This document shows, piece after piece, positions 8,739 through 18,600 of a stretch of 64,000 nt of DNA. Made by a program: the position numbers and the translations under genes. The stretch is from contig NZ_JYLH01000002.1 in the NCBI RefSeq assembly GCF_001439685.1, positions 1-64,000 of the forward strand, read 5' to 3'. Within the stretch, counting starts at the first letter, position 1, and each line of letters starts with the position of its first letter. The DNA comes from Pseudomonas libanensis (GTDB lineage Bacteria; Pseudomonadota; Gammaproteobacteria; Pseudomonadales; Pseudomonadaceae). The notes under the pieces were generated by a model, which saw only the letters and a program-made list of their open reading frames with translations, did no database searches and was not told the origin of the DNA.

Positions 8739-9532
8739 CCACTATTGAGTCCATTGAAGAGCGCGGCTACACCAACAGCTATCTTGCGGATCAGCACGCA
8801 GATCAGCTAGCACGGCTGCGTACCCTGGAGCGGGTCTTTGACCCGCTGAGCCAAGCAGCGTTCGATTGGCTGGATCTTCCGCGCAAACCTGCCATCCTCG
8901 ATCTCGGCGCCGGTGCCGGATCGCTCGCCGGTTGGCTGAGCAAGCAGTATCCCGGCGCAACCGTCACTGCCACCGATATCGACACCCGATTCCTGCTCGA
9001 TATTCCCGGCATTCAGGTGGTTACCCATAACGCCAGGACCGATGATTTTCCTGCAGCCTCCTTTGATGTGGTGCACGCTCGTGCGCTTCTGTGCCACCTC
9101 AGCGAACGCGAACACATATTGGCGCGGGCCGTCAGATGGGTCCGCCCGGGCGGCTGGTTGGTGATAGAGGATGTGAGCCTGCAACCGAGCTTGAATACTG
9201 CGAATCCGTTGTTCCGCAAAGTCGCCCAAGCCGGAATCACGCTTCTGGAGCAGTCGATCGGTTCCGACATGCTCTGGGCCGAAACGCTACCCGGCCGATT
9301 AAGTGCTCAGGGACTTTCCAACGTGGGTCATCGCACCTTCGAAGGCCGCATCGGCGACAACAGCCCGGCCGATACGTTCTGGGCTGCAACCACCGCCCAG
9401 GCGGGGCCGGCACTGCTGAAACTCGGGCTGGTCACCCAGGACGACCTTGATGCCATGATCAACCTGCGTGCTGATCCCGCGTTCAGCGACGCAGCCCTGA
9501 CATTCGTCAGCGCCTGGGGGCAAGTTCTCTAA
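8735..9532 (+). CDS. SAM-dependent methyltransferase of the terpenoid cluster
   Basis: A 265-residue class I methyltransferase. The SAM-binding loop is ILDLGAGAGSLAGWL (about residues 50-65), followed by the acidic end of strand 2 (TATDID) and the HARALLCHL...RPGGWLVIED block. The GTG start at 8735 overlaps the fusion gene's TGA, and GGAGG sits at 8723-8727, so the two genes are probably translationally coupled. It may methylate the oxidised terpene on oxygen or carbon, or methylate the prenyl diphosphate before cyclisation, as in 2-methylisoborneol and sodorifen pathways. The sequence does not decide between these. The style resembles actinobacterial tailoring methyltransferases (an impression only). 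Confidence 0.85.
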   Translation: MTTIESIEERGYTNSYLADQHADQLARLRTLERVFDPLSQAAFDWLDLPRKPAILDLGAGAGSLAGWLSKQYPGATVTATDIDTRFLLDIPGIQVVTHNARTDDFPAASFDVVHARALLCHLSEREHILARAVRWVRPGGWLVIEDVSLQPSLNTANPLFRKVAQAGITLLEQSIGSDMLWAETLPGRLSAQGLSNVGHRTFEGRIGDNSPADTFWAATTAQAGPALLKLGLVTQDDLDAMINLRADPAFSDAALTFVSAWGQVL

Positions 9533-9615
9533 CGTTAAGCAAAAGGCATGGCGCCTTCCGCACACTGACAAACCTGCGCGAGCGCACGCGTGCATTGCAC
9601 CGAAGGAAATACACA

Positions 9616-10158
9616 ATGACCAATGATGTAGTGTTAGTTGACGCACAGGATGTACAGATCGGAGTGTGTGCCAAACGCGATGCACACCTGGGCACGGGAC
9701 AGCTTCATCGCGCATTTTCAGTGCATTTGGTCGACAGTCGCGGGCGTCATCTGCTTCAGCGTCGTGCTGCGGGTAAAATGCTCTGGTCGGGTTTCTGGTC
9801 GAATGCTTGCTGCAGTCATCCGGCACCTGACGAGACGATCCTGACTGCCGCCTCTCGGCGTCTGCGCGAAGAGTTGGGCGTCTCGGCTTCATGTCACGCT
9901 CTATATAGTTTTGAGTACCATGCCTGCTTTGGTTCGATTGGTGCGGAGCACGAACTGTGTCATGTGTTGGTGGCTCGATCTGACGCTGCAGTTTCGCCGG
10001 CGATTGACGAAGTCAGCGAGATCAAGTGGCAGACTCGAGCCGAAATCTCAGCACAGCTTTTAGATTCCCATGCGCAGTTCACTCCATGGTTTCGAATGCA
10101 GTGGGGGCGCCTTCTATCGGAGCATCCTTCGTTCGATACACCGTCACGACACGTATGA
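9616..10158 (+). CDS. idi: Isopentenyl-diphosphate delta-isomerase, type I
   Basis: A 180-residue Nudix-fold enzyme that interconverts IPP and DMAPP. It shows SNACCSHP with the catalytic cysteine near residue 65, a Nudix-like RRLREELG and EHELCHVL with the acidic active-site residues (111-113). The ATG at 9616 follows GAAGGA. It lies 83 bp after the methyltransferase in the same direction and is likely co-transcribed. The MEP pathway of Pseudomonas already makes both isomers, so a dedicated isomerase here suggests balancing of precursor supply for the terpene synthase. No prenyltransferase or DXS gene accompanies it. Confidence 0.93.
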   Translation: MTNDVVLVDAQDVQIGVCAKRDAHLGTGQLHRAFSVHLVDSRGRHLLQRRAAGKMLWSGFWSNACCSHPAPDETILTAASRRLREELGVSASCHALYSFEYHACFGSIGAEHELCHVLVARSDAAVSPAIDEVSEIKWQTRAEISAQLLDSHAQFTPWFRMQWGRLLSEHPSFDTPSRHV

Positions 10159-10205
10159 ACCTGTTATTTATGACAGTAGACGATAAGCGTTTTTCCCCTG
10201 TTAAT

Positions 10206-10226
10206 AGTGGGACAAGCCCACTTTTT
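10206..10226 (+). terminator. Rho-independent terminator after idi
   Basis: AGTGGG (10206-10211) and CCCACT (10217-10222) form a 6-bp stem followed by a T5 run. It lies 48 bp after the idi stop and would close the terpenoid transcript. Confidence 0.6.
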
Positions 10227-10262
10227 GGTGGCTTGATCCATTGACATGATGAGGATTGCAAA

Positions 10263-10604
10263 ATGCCCAATTCATACGACTTTCTTAGCTTTGACGGCCT
10301 GCCCGCTGCCGACATTACCGAGACCGACGATAAGCTCAAAATAACCGCGCCAGCGATTCCTGACGTTGAAAAAGGGCAAGAAGTAGTGTTCTTCCTGCGT
10401 ACGCCTGAGGGGCATGGCATCGCGATTTACCTGACCCTGGAAGAAGAACGTTTGCAGCAACCCATGGAACTGGAGCTTGATAAGCAGCAACTTCCCAAGT
10501 CGAAGGTATTGCATATCGACTACGGCGCCTATGTTAACAAACGTGCGGTTCACCGTTCCGCCGTGGCGTATTACCCGGCCCCCGCCCCGGCAGCCCGGGT
10601 CTAG
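10263..10604 (+). CDS. Hypothetical protein, 113 aa
   Basis: An unrecognised acidic soluble protein without signal peptide or membrane segment. It starts MPNSYDFLSFDGLPAADITETDD and has several short beta-strand-like stretches (EVVFFLRTP, IAIYLTLEEE, KVLHIDYGAYVN), ending in a Pro/Ala-rich tail. It has a ribosome site GAGGA at about 10251 and lies just after the idi terminator, so it is probably independent of the terpenoid genes. Function unknown. Confidence 0.65.
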   Translation: MPNSYDFLSFDGLPAADITETDDKLKITAPAIPDVEKGQEVVFFLRTPEGHGIAIYLTLEEERLQQPMELELDKQQLPKSKVLHIDYGAYVNKRAVHRSAVAYYPAPAPAARV

Positions 10605-10784
10605 CTGCCGTCAACCACGCTGAGTACCCTTGCATTCACTTGAGGGCGGGCCGCCTGGATTGAAATTGATCCAACTGTGCACGGCGACCCACGCCCTGGG
10701 CAGGCCAAGCGTTTAGTCATACGCCAGGCAGCTGCATCTGCCATGATCACGCTTGGCAACCTACCAACCCCAAGGAAATCCGCA

Positions 10785-11279
10785 ATGGACGACGTACAGC
10801 AACTGGGCGAGATGCTTCGTCATTACGCCGATAGCGAAGCGCATAAAAAACAGCAGTTCGACCTGCAGTCGGCGCGCTGGACGCAAAAGCTTGGCGAGTT
10901 GTTCCAGCAGATCGAACAGTGGCTGGAGCCAGTGAAGACCGTAGGCTTACTGGAAGTCCAGCGTGAGGCCTACACCGCCAGCGGCCCGAGCGTGCCGGTG
11001 GAGAGTTCGCCCTTCAAGAGCGAGAAACTCACCGTACACATCACCGGCAAAAGTGTTGAGTTCGTGCCGGACGTCATGGGTGCCGGCGGTTTGATTTCGG
11101 TAGCGGTAATGGGGCTCACCGCCGCTCGCCATGGCAGCGTGTCGTTGGTACTGCCGGCCGATAAGAACGATTGGCTGTGGAAGAAAACCAACGGCCTCAA
11201 AGACCCCGACACCTTCGGTTTCGACGCCAACTTCCTGGCCTCGCAGTTGCAGAGCCTGATCCCACGCGAGCGAGCCTGA
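10785..11279 (+). CDS. Hypothetical protein, 164 aa
   Basis: An unrecognised cytoplasmic protein. The first 50 residues (LGEMLRHYADSEAHKKQQFDLQ...) look helical and charged. The rest is mixed, with VPDVMGAGGLISVAVMG and a motif LVLPADKNDWLWKK near the C-terminus. The ATG at 10785 is preceded by AAGGA; a longer frame from 10677 is possible but has no such site. It is followed after 125 bp by a lipoprotein gene. No function can be assigned. Confidence 0.65.
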   Translation: MDDVQQLGEMLRHYADSEAHKKQQFDLQSARWTQKLGELFQQIEQWLEPVKTVGLLEVQREAYTASGPSVPVESSPFKSEKLTVHITGKSVEFVPDVMGAGGLISVAVMGLTAARHGSVSLVLPADKNDWLWKKTNGLKDPDTFGFDANFLASQLQSLIPRERA

Positions 11280-11404
11280 CCTGCACGCTTTAATCGCAGG
11301 TAAATAACTCATGACTGGCGACGCGTTAAATTAGGTGTATTTGCCAAGCATTGGCTATACCTACAACTCATTCATCACGATGATGGTCGCCAGGGAGTTC
11401 CACG

Positions 11405-12076
11405 ATGAAGCTAGGGCTAATGATCAGCACGCTGTGCGTCGCCTCACTCGGCATGGCCGGTTGCGCGAGCAAGGTGCCGCAACCGGACGAGTATTCAGGG
11501 TTCCTTTCCAACTACAGCCAGCTCAAGGAGGCCAAGTCACCGTCGGGGGCGGAGGTGATGCGCTGGGTTGATCCGCAACTGGACCTGAGCCGGTATACCT
11601 CGGTGTATATCGAACCCACCCAGTTCTACCCCAAGCCCCAGGCCACCACGAAGATTCCAGACAGCACCCTGCGCGGTATCAACGATTACTTCAACCAGGC
11701 CCTCAAGCGCGAGCTGGCCAAGTCGCTGCCATTGGCCAACGCTCCCGGCCCCGGGGTGATGGTGGTGCGTGCGGCGATCACCGCCGTCAGCAGCAAGACC
11801 GAAGGCCTCAAACCCTATGAGTTCGTACCCGTGGCCCTGGTTGCGGCGGCGGTGAGTACCGGCACCGGGATTCGTGACCAGGAAACCACCTTGGGCACCG
11901 AGGCGCAGTTCCTCGATGGCGCCAGCAATAAAGTGGTGGCCCAGGTGGTGCGCAAAGGCACCGGCAAGCCATTGGCCAATGACTCGCAGGTGATGAAGGC
12001 CGACGATGTGAAAAGCGTGATTGATGGCTGGGCCTCGGACCTGCATCAATCCTACCTGCGCCTGAAAAAGCGCTGA
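11405..12076 (+). CDS. DUF3313-type lipoprotein
   Basis: A 223-residue protein with a lipoprotein signal peptide (hydrophobic run to residue 18, then MAGCASK with the lipidated Cys). The body (YSQLKEAKSPSGAEVMRWVDP, YTSVYIEPTQFYP, VVRAAITAVS, WASDLHQSYLRLKK) matches the DUF3313 family of envelope lipoproteins, whose role is not known. The start follows GGGAG. Its stop is close to the stop of the convergent DUF1254 gene. Confidence 0.82.
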   Translation: MKLGLMISTLCVASLGMAGCASKVPQPDEYSGFLSNYSQLKEAKSPSGAEVMRWVDPQLDLSRYTSVYIEPTQFYPKPQATTKIPDSTLRGINDYFNQALKRELAKSLPLANAPGPGVMVVRAAITAVSSKTEGLKPYEFVPVALVAAAVSTGTGIRDQETTLGTEAQFLDGASNKVVAQVVRKGTGKPLANDSQVMKADDVKSVIDGWASDLHQSYLRLKKR

Positions 12077-12094
12077 CCCAGCCGGCCCGTGGTG

Positions 12095-13495
12095 TTACTT
12101 CAGCGGTGTCAGCGGGGGCAGCTTCCACTGGCCGTTACCCACCTCGGGCTTAGGCAGGTAGATGCGCAAGATCGCGTAGAACGGGCCGGGCGGGGCCGGC
12201 AACCAATTGCTCTGTTCCGCCTTCGGTGGCTCGTGGTGTTGCAACGCCAGGGTCAGGCCACCGTCGGCGTCGCGCTTGAGGGCCGGTAGCATCCGCGAGT
12301 TGATCAGGTAGCGCGTCTTGTGGTTAGGCACCAGCAGTTTGGTCTTGCCGTCATACATCGTCAGCGACCAGAACGCGTCGGTCGGCGGCAACTGATCTTT
12401 GGCGAAGTGCACGGTATAGCTGTGGCGCGCACCATTGGCTGGCTTGCCTTCGTTGTCGAGGAGGTAGGTCAGGTAAGCGGCTTCATCGCTGGAGTTGCCG
12501 AACATGCCCATTTCGGCGCCGGCGTAGCGGTACAGGTAGTTGTTTTGCAGGCGGTCGCGACTGCCGTACAAGTCACCGCGGCGCACCTGGTGGATGTCGA
12601 CCTTGTCCTTCTTGAACGCGGCAAATTCGGCGCGGCCATCGGCAATACCTTCCTCCAGGGCCCTGCGTTGCTCGGCGGTCAACTGGTTGACCTTGAAAGG
12701 CGCGCCCGGGGCGACACCGATCTTGGCGAAGCGTGCCAGCAAGTCCTTTTCGCTGTCCTGGGGCGCAGCGAAAGCCAGCATGAAGTTCAGGTAGCGAAAC
12801 AATTGCGGGCCGTCAGTCATGGTCGCCGTTGGCTTGGGCCATTCGATCTTCGGCATTTTGGGCGGGGCAGGCTGCTTCACATAGCGGCTCAGTGGCTGGA
12901 CTTTGTAGCCGCTCTGGATCTGTTTGACCTTGCCCAAGTCCTTGTCATCAAACAGCTGCGTGCGGTACAGGGCGTAGGCGATATTGCTTTCGCTGTAGAC
13001 CACGCGGTCGATGTCCACCGGTTGCTGACCTTTCCAGTCAGGCCCGGCAACCATGTAGTGGCCACCGTTGTTACCGGTGCTGCGGGTGCCCAGGTAGGCG
13101 AAGTTCTGGGTATAGAGGTCGACCAACTGCACCGAGTAGTAGCGGTCGTCTTCGATTTTGGGCAGGGTCAGTACCAGAGGCTCTTTGCGCAGGTCCATCC
13201 ACACGAACGAACAGGGGGTGTCGGCGTTCGGGCTCGCGAACGCCGCGTCCTTGGGGGTGAACACCTGGGCGCAGTTGCCAATATGGTTGAACGGTGCCTT
13301 GAAGTTGGCACCGCCTTTATCAACGGCCTGGGTGTAGAGCGTCTTGTACATCTGCACCACCGGGAAGCCGTACAGGTACGCTTCCTTGGCGATGGCACGG
13401 GCTTCACTGGGGCTGGCGGTGAAGTCGGCCCAGGCGCCGGTACTGATGACTATCGAGAGGCTCGCCAACAGCAGGCGCGTCGGTTTTCCAATCAT
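12095..13495 (-). CDS. Exported DUF1254/DUF1214 protein
   Basis: A 466-residue protein with a cleavable signal peptide (KPTRLLLASLSIVISTGAWA). The N-terminal half (EAYLYGFPVVQMYKTLY, ASPNADTPCSFVWMDLRKEPLVLTLP, RYYSVQLVDLYTQNFAYLG) is DUF1254. The C-terminal half (FWSLTMYDGKTKLLV, NHKTRYLINSR) is DUF1214. These pairs are common exported proteins of uncertain function. The ATG at 13495 is preferred because GGAAGGA lies about 9 bp upstream and the signal peptide starts there; a longer frame reaches 13540. Confidence 0.85.
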   Translation of the reverse strand: MIGKPTRLLLASLSIVISTGAWADFTASPSEARAIAKEAYLYGFPVVQMYKTLYTQAVDKGGANFKAPFNHIGNCAQVFTPKDAAFASPNADTPCSFVWMDLRKEPLVLTLPKIEDDRYYSVQLVDLYTQNFAYLGTRSTGNNGGHYMVAGPDWKGQQPVDIDRVVYSESNIAYALYRTQLFDDKDLGKVKQIQSGYKVQPLSRYVKQPAPPKMPKIEWPKPTATMTDGPQLFRYLNFMLAFAAPQDSEKDLLARFAKIGVAPGAPFKVNQLTAEQRRALEEGIADGRAEFAAFKKDKVDIHQVRRGDLYGSRDRLQNNYLYRYAGAEMGMFGNSSDEAAYLTYLLDNEGKPANGARHSYTVHFAKDQLPPTDAFWSLTMYDGKTKLLVPNHKTRYLINSRMLPALKRDADGGLTLALQHHEPPKAEQSNWLPAPPGPFYAILRIYLPKPEVGNGQWKLPPLTPLK

Positions 13496-13647
13496 GTTGT
13501 AGCGTCCTTCCAGAGTGCTTTTAAGGGGGCGTGGGGGCAAGGCGCTGAGTTTCCAGTTTTATTGGCCGCACGTCACGTTAATCCCTGCGACGCTTTTCAG
13601 CCTCGTCGGGCGCTTACTCACAGAAGGTGGGGGTTGTAAGGGAGGAA

Positions 13648-14013
13648 TCAGGCCCCGGGCAGCATGGATTTGACCTTGTCACGCAATTGATCAATCGAAA
13701 ACGGCTTGGCGATGACCTGCATCCCGGCCGGCACGTCGATGTTTTCGGCATAGCCGCTGGCAAACAGAATGGGCAGGGCGGGGCGCAATTCACGGGCTTT
13801 GTTTGCCAGTTTCTTGCCATCCATGTCCGGAAGGCCGACATCGGTCATCATCAGGTCAATCACCTGCTCGGTGTTTTGCACCGCTATGAGCGCCTCGGCA
13901 GCGTCAGCCGCCTCAACCACCTTGAACTCCAATTCTTCCAGCACATCGACGATCAGCATGCGCACGATGGCGTCGTCTTCGACTACGAGGATGGTGGAGG
14001 CAGGTGCGGGCAT
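13648..14013 (-). CDS. Single-domain response regulator (CheY-like)
   Basis: A 121-residue stand-alone receiver domain. The acidic pair VVEDD, the phosphoacceptor Asp in MTDVGLPDMDG, the ASGY switch residue and the invariant Lys in IAKPFS are all present. There is no output domain, so it probably passes phosphate onward or acts by protein contact. It is divergent from the large hybrid kinase, a likely partner. The 258 bp between them hold no gene. Confidence 0.88.
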   Translation of the reverse strand: MPAPASTILVVEDDAIVRMLIVDVLEELEFKVVEAADAAEALIAVQNTEQVIDLMMTDVGLPDMDGKKLANKARELRPALPILFASGYAENIDVPAGMQVIAKPFSIDQLRDKVKSMLPGA

Positions 14014-14271
14014 GGTGGGTATTCCTGAAAAGTGAGAGCGTAGGGCTTAAAGGCAACTTGATTGTGAGTGACGGCAATGCCAGCAAGTTCCGAAGCAATT
14101 GATGGCATTGTGACCGCTGGGCGAGCGAATGTCCCGCCAGCTAGCCGTTGGCTTGGCGTTCTTTTTGCCCGTCGCAGATGTTTCTTGCCGTCGTCCCCCG
14201 CAGAAAAATAGCGTTCAGGCGCCACTTTGGGGCAAACTTCCGGTTTTTCCGTACTTGGCCAAGGCATGCCC

Positions 14272-17200
14272 ATGACTCCCGCGTCGTCCGTCGATGAAAA
14301 GAGCTTCCGTACCCTGTTGAGCCGAAACGTGGCACTGCCCTTGGGTGTGGGCGTGCTCAGCGCGGTGTTTTTCGTCTGCCTGATTACCTATTTGCTCTCG
14401 GTGATCCAGTGGGTGGAGCACACCGACCGGGTGATCAATAACCTCAATGAGTCGTCCAAGCTGACGGTGGACCTGGAAACCGGCATGCGCGGTTTCCTGA
14501 TTACCGGCGACGAGCATTTCCTCGACCCCTACGAGGTTGCCAAGCCGCGGATCATTGCCGATCTGCGCAATTTGCAAGGCTTGGTGGCGGACAATCCCCA
14601 GCAGGTCGACCGCCTCAAGCGTCTGGAAGCGTTGCAGGTCGAATGGAACAACTACGCCCAGTCGATGATTGATATGCAGCGCCAGAACGGCGACTACCGC
14701 AATGCGGTCAAGGCGGGCCGTGGCAAGCGCCTGACGGACGAAATTCGCAAGGAGTACGACGATGCGGTGGCGATGGAGCAGCAATTCCGCATCACCCGTA
14801 ACGAAGAAGTCACCCGCACGACGGTGATCAGCGTCACCCTGTACCTGGTCTTCGTGCTGGGGCTGAGTGGATTTCTTGCGTATGTCGGCAGGAGAAACTT
14901 AGTAGCTTTATCAGAGAGTTATAGCGCAAACCTCGCGTCCCAACAAAAGATCGCGCGACGCCTCGAACGTCAAGCCTGGCTGCGCAATGGGCAGACTGAG
15001 CTGGCCGAACAAGTGCTGGGGCAGCTGACCCTGAACATGCTGGGGCGCAATATCCTGCAGTTCTTCGCCCAGTACATGGGCTCGGCCGTGGCGGCGCTGT
15101 ATGTGCGCGAAGAACATGGTGGCCTCAAGCGCGTGGCTACCTATGGCTTCTCCCGCGAGCAGGAGCGACAGGAGCAGTCGATCTACAGCGACGAAGGCAT
15201 CGTTGGCCAAGCCGCCCAACAGGATCGCCTGATTCGCCTGGACGATGTACCGGTGGATTACTTCAAGGTCAGCTCCGGCCTGGGCGAAGGCGCTACCCGC
15301 AGCGTGCTGGTGATGCCCACCAGCGACGACGACCGCGTCAATGGCGTGGTCGAGCTGGGCTTCCTGCGGGCGCTGGATGAGCGTGATGTCGAACTGCTGG
15401 AACTGATTGCCGGCAATATCGGCACGTCTATCGAAGCTGCCCGTTATCGCCAGCGTTTGCAGGAAGTGTTGGCCGAGACTCAGCAGCTCAATGAAGAGCT
15501 GCAAGTGCAGCAGGAAGAACTCAAGACCGCCAACGAAGAGTTGGAAGAACAGTCGCGTATCCTCAAGGAGTCCCAGGCCCACCTGGAAACCCAGCAGGCC
15601 GAGCTTGAACAGACCAACGAGCAACTGGCCGAACAGACCCAGACCCTGGCCGAGCAGCGCGACGCCATGGACCGCAAGAATATCCAGTTGAACCAGGCCC
15701 AGCTCGAGCTGGAAGACCGCGCCGATGAGCTGCAGCGTTCCAGCAAATACAAGTCCGAATTCCTCGCCAACATGTCCCACGAGCTGCGTACGCCGCTGAA
15801 CAGTTCGCTGATCCTGGCCAAGCTGCTGGCGGAAAACCCCCAGGAAAACCTCAGCGCCGAGCAGGTCAAGTTTGCCGAGTCGATCTACTCGGCGGGTAAC
15901 GACTTGCTCAACCTGATCAACGACATCCTGGACATTTCCAAGGTCGAGGCCGGCAAGCTGGAAGTGCGCCCGGAGAACTCCAGCGTTGTGCGTCTGGTGG
16001 ACGGCCTGCGCGGCATGTTCGAACCGCTGGCGGCGGATCGCAAGCTGGGCTTCCAGGTGGATGTGCAGGAGGGCTCGCCGAGCCTGCTGTTTACCGATCG
16101 CCAGCGCCTGGAGCAGATCCTCAAGAACCTGTTGTCCAACGCGATCAAGTTCACCGAGCAGGGTGAGGTCAGCTTGACGGTGTCCCGTGCGCCAGGGGAG
16201 GGCATTGCCTTTACCGTGCGCGACTCCGGCATCGGCATTGCCCCGGACCAGCAGGAAAGCATCTTCGAAGCCTTCCGCCAGGCCGATGGCACCACCAATC
16301 GCCGTTACGGCGGCACCGGCCTGGGCCTGTCGATTTCCCGCGACCTGGCCACCTTGCTGGGCGGCTATATCAGCGTGACCAGTGAGCCGGGCAAGGGCAG
16401 CATCTTTACCCTGGTATTGCCTGAGCAATACGTAGAGCGAGAAGAAGACGCGGCGCCTATGGAGCAACCGCGTCAAGCGGTGGTCGTGCCGGCGCCCATG
16501 CCAGTGCGGGTTTCGCCATTGCCGGTGGCAGACACCCAGCAGATTCCACGGTTTGCCGATGACCGCGAAAAAGCCCCGTTCAACACCCGGTGCATCCTGG
16601 TGGTGGAGGACGAGCCGAACTTTGCGCGTATCCTGTTCGACCTGGCCCATGAGCTGGGTTACCACTGCCTGGTCGCCCACGGTGCCGACGAAGGCTACAG
16701 CCTCGCTGAGGAATACATCCCCGACGCGATCCTGCTGGACATGCGCCTGCCGGACCATTCCGGGCTGACGGTGCTGCAGCGTCTCAAGGAACACGCCAAC
16801 ACCCGCCACATTCCCGTGCACGTAATTTCCGTGGAAGATCGCGTCGAAGCCGCCATGCACATGGGCGCCATCGGTTATGCGGTCAAGCCCACCACCCGCG
16901 AAGAGCTCAAGGACGTGTTCGCGCGCCTGGAAGCCAAGCTGACCCAGAAGGTCAAGCGCGTACTGCTGGTAGAAGACGATGACCTGCAACGCGACAGCAT
17001 TGCCCGCCTGATCGGCGACGATGACATCGAGATCACGGCCGTCGGCTTCGCCCAGGAAGCTCTCGACCTGCTGCGAACTAATATCTACGACTGCATGATC
17101 ATCGACCTCAAGCTGCCGGACATGCTTGGCAACGAGCTGCTCAAGCGCATGGCCACCGAGGACATCTGCTCATTCCCGCCAGTGATCGTCTACACCGGGC

Positions 17201-17769
17201 GCAACCTGACCCGCGATGAAGAAGCCGAACTGCGCAAGTATTCGCGCTCGATCATCATCAAGGGCGCCCGCTCCCCTGAGCGCTTGCTGGACGAGGTCAC
17301 ACTCTTTCTGCACAAAGTCGAATCCCAGCTGTCCCATGACCGCCAGAAGATGCTCAAGACTGCCCGCAGTCGCGACAAGGTCTTCGAAGGGCGCAAGATC
17401 CTGCTGGTGGACGACGACGTACGCAATATCTTCGCCCTGACCAGCGCCCTGGAGCACAAGGGCGCGGTGGTGGTGATCGGGCGTAACGGTCGCGAGGCCA
17501 TCGACAAACTCAATGAAGTCGAGGATATCGACTTGGTACTGATGGACGTGATGATGCCGGAAATGGACGGTTACGAGGCCACCGCCTTGATACGCCAGGA
17601 CCCGCGCTGGAAAAAACTGCCAATCATTGCAGTAACGGCCAAGGCCATGAAGGACGATCAGGAAAGGTGCCTGGCAGCAGGTTCCAATGACTACCTGGCC
17701 AAACCGATTGACCTGGACCGTCTGTTCTCACTGATTCGCGTATGGCTACCGAAGATGGAACGCATTTAA
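14272..17769 (+). CDS. Hybrid sensor kinase CHASE3-GAF-HisKA-HATPase-REC-REC-REC
   Basis: An 1165-residue membrane kinase. Two membrane segments (about residues 20-42 and 180-205) flank a CHASE3 sensor with [21 protein letters not shown] sequence. A GAF domain (about 235-390) and a long Gln/Glu-rich coiled coil (400-495) follow. The phosphoacceptor His is in [10 protein letters not shown] (about 503), and the ATPase carries GTGLGLSIS. Three receiver domains start near 774, 895 and 1041; phosphoacceptor Asp residues lie in [16 protein letters not shown] and [14 protein letters not shown] 14272 follows AAGG by 7 bp. CheR begins directly after the stop, so this is the head of a signalling operon. 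Confidence 0.92.
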   Translation: MTPASSVDEKSFRTLLSRNVALPLGVGVLSAVFFVCLITYLLSVIQWVEHTDRVINNLNESSKLTVDLETGMRGFLITGDEHFLDPYEVAKPRIIADLRNLQGLVADNPQQVDRLKRLEALQVEWNNYAQSMIDMQRQNGDYRNAVKAGRGKRLTDEIRKEYDDAVAMEQQFRITRNEEVTRTTVISVTLYLVFVLGLSGFLAYVGRRNLVALSESYSANLASQQKIARRLERQAWLRNGQTELAEQVLGQLTLNMLGRNILQFFAQYMGSAVAALYVREEHGGLKRVATYGFSREQERQEQSIYSDEGIVGQAAQQDRLIRLDDVPVDYFKVSSGLGEGATRSVLVMPTSDDDRVNGVVELGFLRALDERDVELLELIAGNIGTSIEAARYRQRLQEVLAETQQLNEELQVQQEELKTANEELEEQSRILKESQAHLETQQAELEQTNEQLAEQTQTLAEQRDAMDRKNIQLNQAQLELEDRADELQRSSKYKSEFLANMSHELRTPLNSSLILAKLLAENPQENLSAEQVKFAESIYSAGNDLLNLINDILDISKVEAGKLEVRPENSSVVRLVDGLRGMFEPLAADRKLGFQVDVQEGSPSLLFTDRQRLEQILKNLLSNAIKFTEQGEVSLTVSRAPGEGIAFTVRDSGIGIAPDQQESIFEAFRQADGTTNRRYGGTGLGLSISRDLATLLGGYISVTSEPGKGSIFTLVLPEQYVEREEDAAPMEQPRQAVVVPAPMPVRVSPLPVADTQQIPRFADDREKAPFNTRCILVVEDEPNFARILFDLAHELGYHCLVAHGADEGYSLAEEYIPDAILLDMRLPDHSGLTVLQRLKEHANTRHIPVHVISVEDRVEAAMHMGAIGYAVKPTTREELKDVFARLEAKLTQKVKRVLLVEDDDLQRDSIARLIGDDDIEITAVGFAQEALDLLRTNIYDCMIIDLKLPDMLGNELLKRMATEDICSFPPVIVYTGRNLTRDEEAELRKYSRSIIIKGARSPERLLDEVTLFLHKVESQLSHDRQKMLKTARSRDKVFEGRKILLVDDDVRNIFALTSALEHKGAVVVIGRNGREAIDKLNEVEDIDLVLMDVMMPEMDGYEATALIRQDPRWKKLPIIAVTAKAMKDDQERCLAAGSNDYLAKPIDLDRLFSLIRVWLPKMERI

Positions 17770-18600
17770 GTGGAACAGTGTTTTTTGGACAAAAACAGCG
17801 ATATTGAGCTGCGTCTGTTGATCGAGGCGATCTACCTCAAGTACAGCTATGACTTTCGCGACTACTCCGGCGCGTCGGTCAAGCGGCGTGTTGCCCATGC
17901 CTTGCGCCAGTTCGACTGCGCGACCATTTCCGCACTGCAGGAGCGTGTACTGCACGACCCGGCGGCGTTCATGCAGTTGCTGCAATTTCTGACCATCCCG
18001 GTGAGCGAGATGTTTCGCGACCCGTCGCACTTCCTGGCGATCCGCCGGGAAGTGGTGCCGCTGCTCAAGACCTACCCGTCGATCAAGATCTGGATCGCCG
18101 GTTGCAGCACGGGGGAGGAGGTGTACTCCATGGCCATCCTGTTGCGTGAAGAAGGCTTGCTGGAACGCACGATCATCTATGCCACGGACATCAATCCGGC
18201 GTCGTTGGACAAAGCCAAGCAGGGCATCTTCTCCCTGGAGAACGTACGCGCCTATACCGCCAATTATCAGCAAGCCGGCGGGCACCGTTCATTTGCCGAC
18301 TACTACACAGCGGCTTACGATTACGCGATCTTCGACAAGACCCTGCGCGAGAACGTTACCTTTGCTGATCACAGCCTGGCCACCGACAGTGTTTTCTCGG
18401 AAACTCAATTAATTTCATGTCGCAACGTATTGATTTACTTTAATAAGAAGTTGCAGGATCGAGCGTTTGGGCTGTTTCATGAGTCGTTGTGTCATCGCGG
18501 CTTCCTGGTGCTGGGCAGTAAGGAAACCCTGGATTTTTCCGCCTACAGCAAGCAATTCGAACCCTTGGTCAAACAGGAACGGATCTACCGAAAATCATGA
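17770..18600 (+). CDS. CheR-type protein methyltransferase
   Basis: A 276-residue SAM-dependent methyltransferase of the CheR family. An N-terminal helical part (YDFRDYSGASVKRRVAHAL) is followed by the SAM motif IWIAGCSTGEEVYSMA, the YATDINPASLDKAKQG block and SCRNVLIYF. The GTG start at 17770 abuts the kinase stop; a few residues later a TTG could serve. CheR enzymes methylate receptor glutamates, but no chemoreceptor or CheA is nearby. The target may be the coiled coil of the adjacent hybrid kinase (inference). Confidence 0.9.
   Translation: MEQCFLDKNSDIELRLLIEAIYLKYSYDFRDYSGASVKRRVAHALRQFDCATISALQERVLHDPAAFMQLLQFLTIPVSEMFRDPSHFLAIRREVVPLLKTYPSIKIWIAGCSTGEEVYSMAILLREEGLLERTIIYATDINPASLDKAKQGIFSLENVRAYTANYQQAGGHRSFADYYTAAYDYAIFDKTLRENVTFADHSLATDSVFSETQLISCRNVLIYFNKKLQDRAFGLFHESLCHRGFLVLGSKETLDFSAYSKQFEPLVKQERIYRKS

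Noticed and set aside
6513..10158. A sodorifen- or chlororaphen-type pathway as the identity of the terpenoid locus
   Set aside because: Those loci lack a synthase-P450 fusion, and the methyltransferase type here cannot be matched to theirs without a search.
14911..16989. A 692-codon open frame on the minus strand, opposite the large hybrid kinase
   Set aside because: It is antisense to a gene with complete HisKA, ATPase and receiver motifs. Its own translation has no recognisable domain and is the usual by-product of high-GC codon use.
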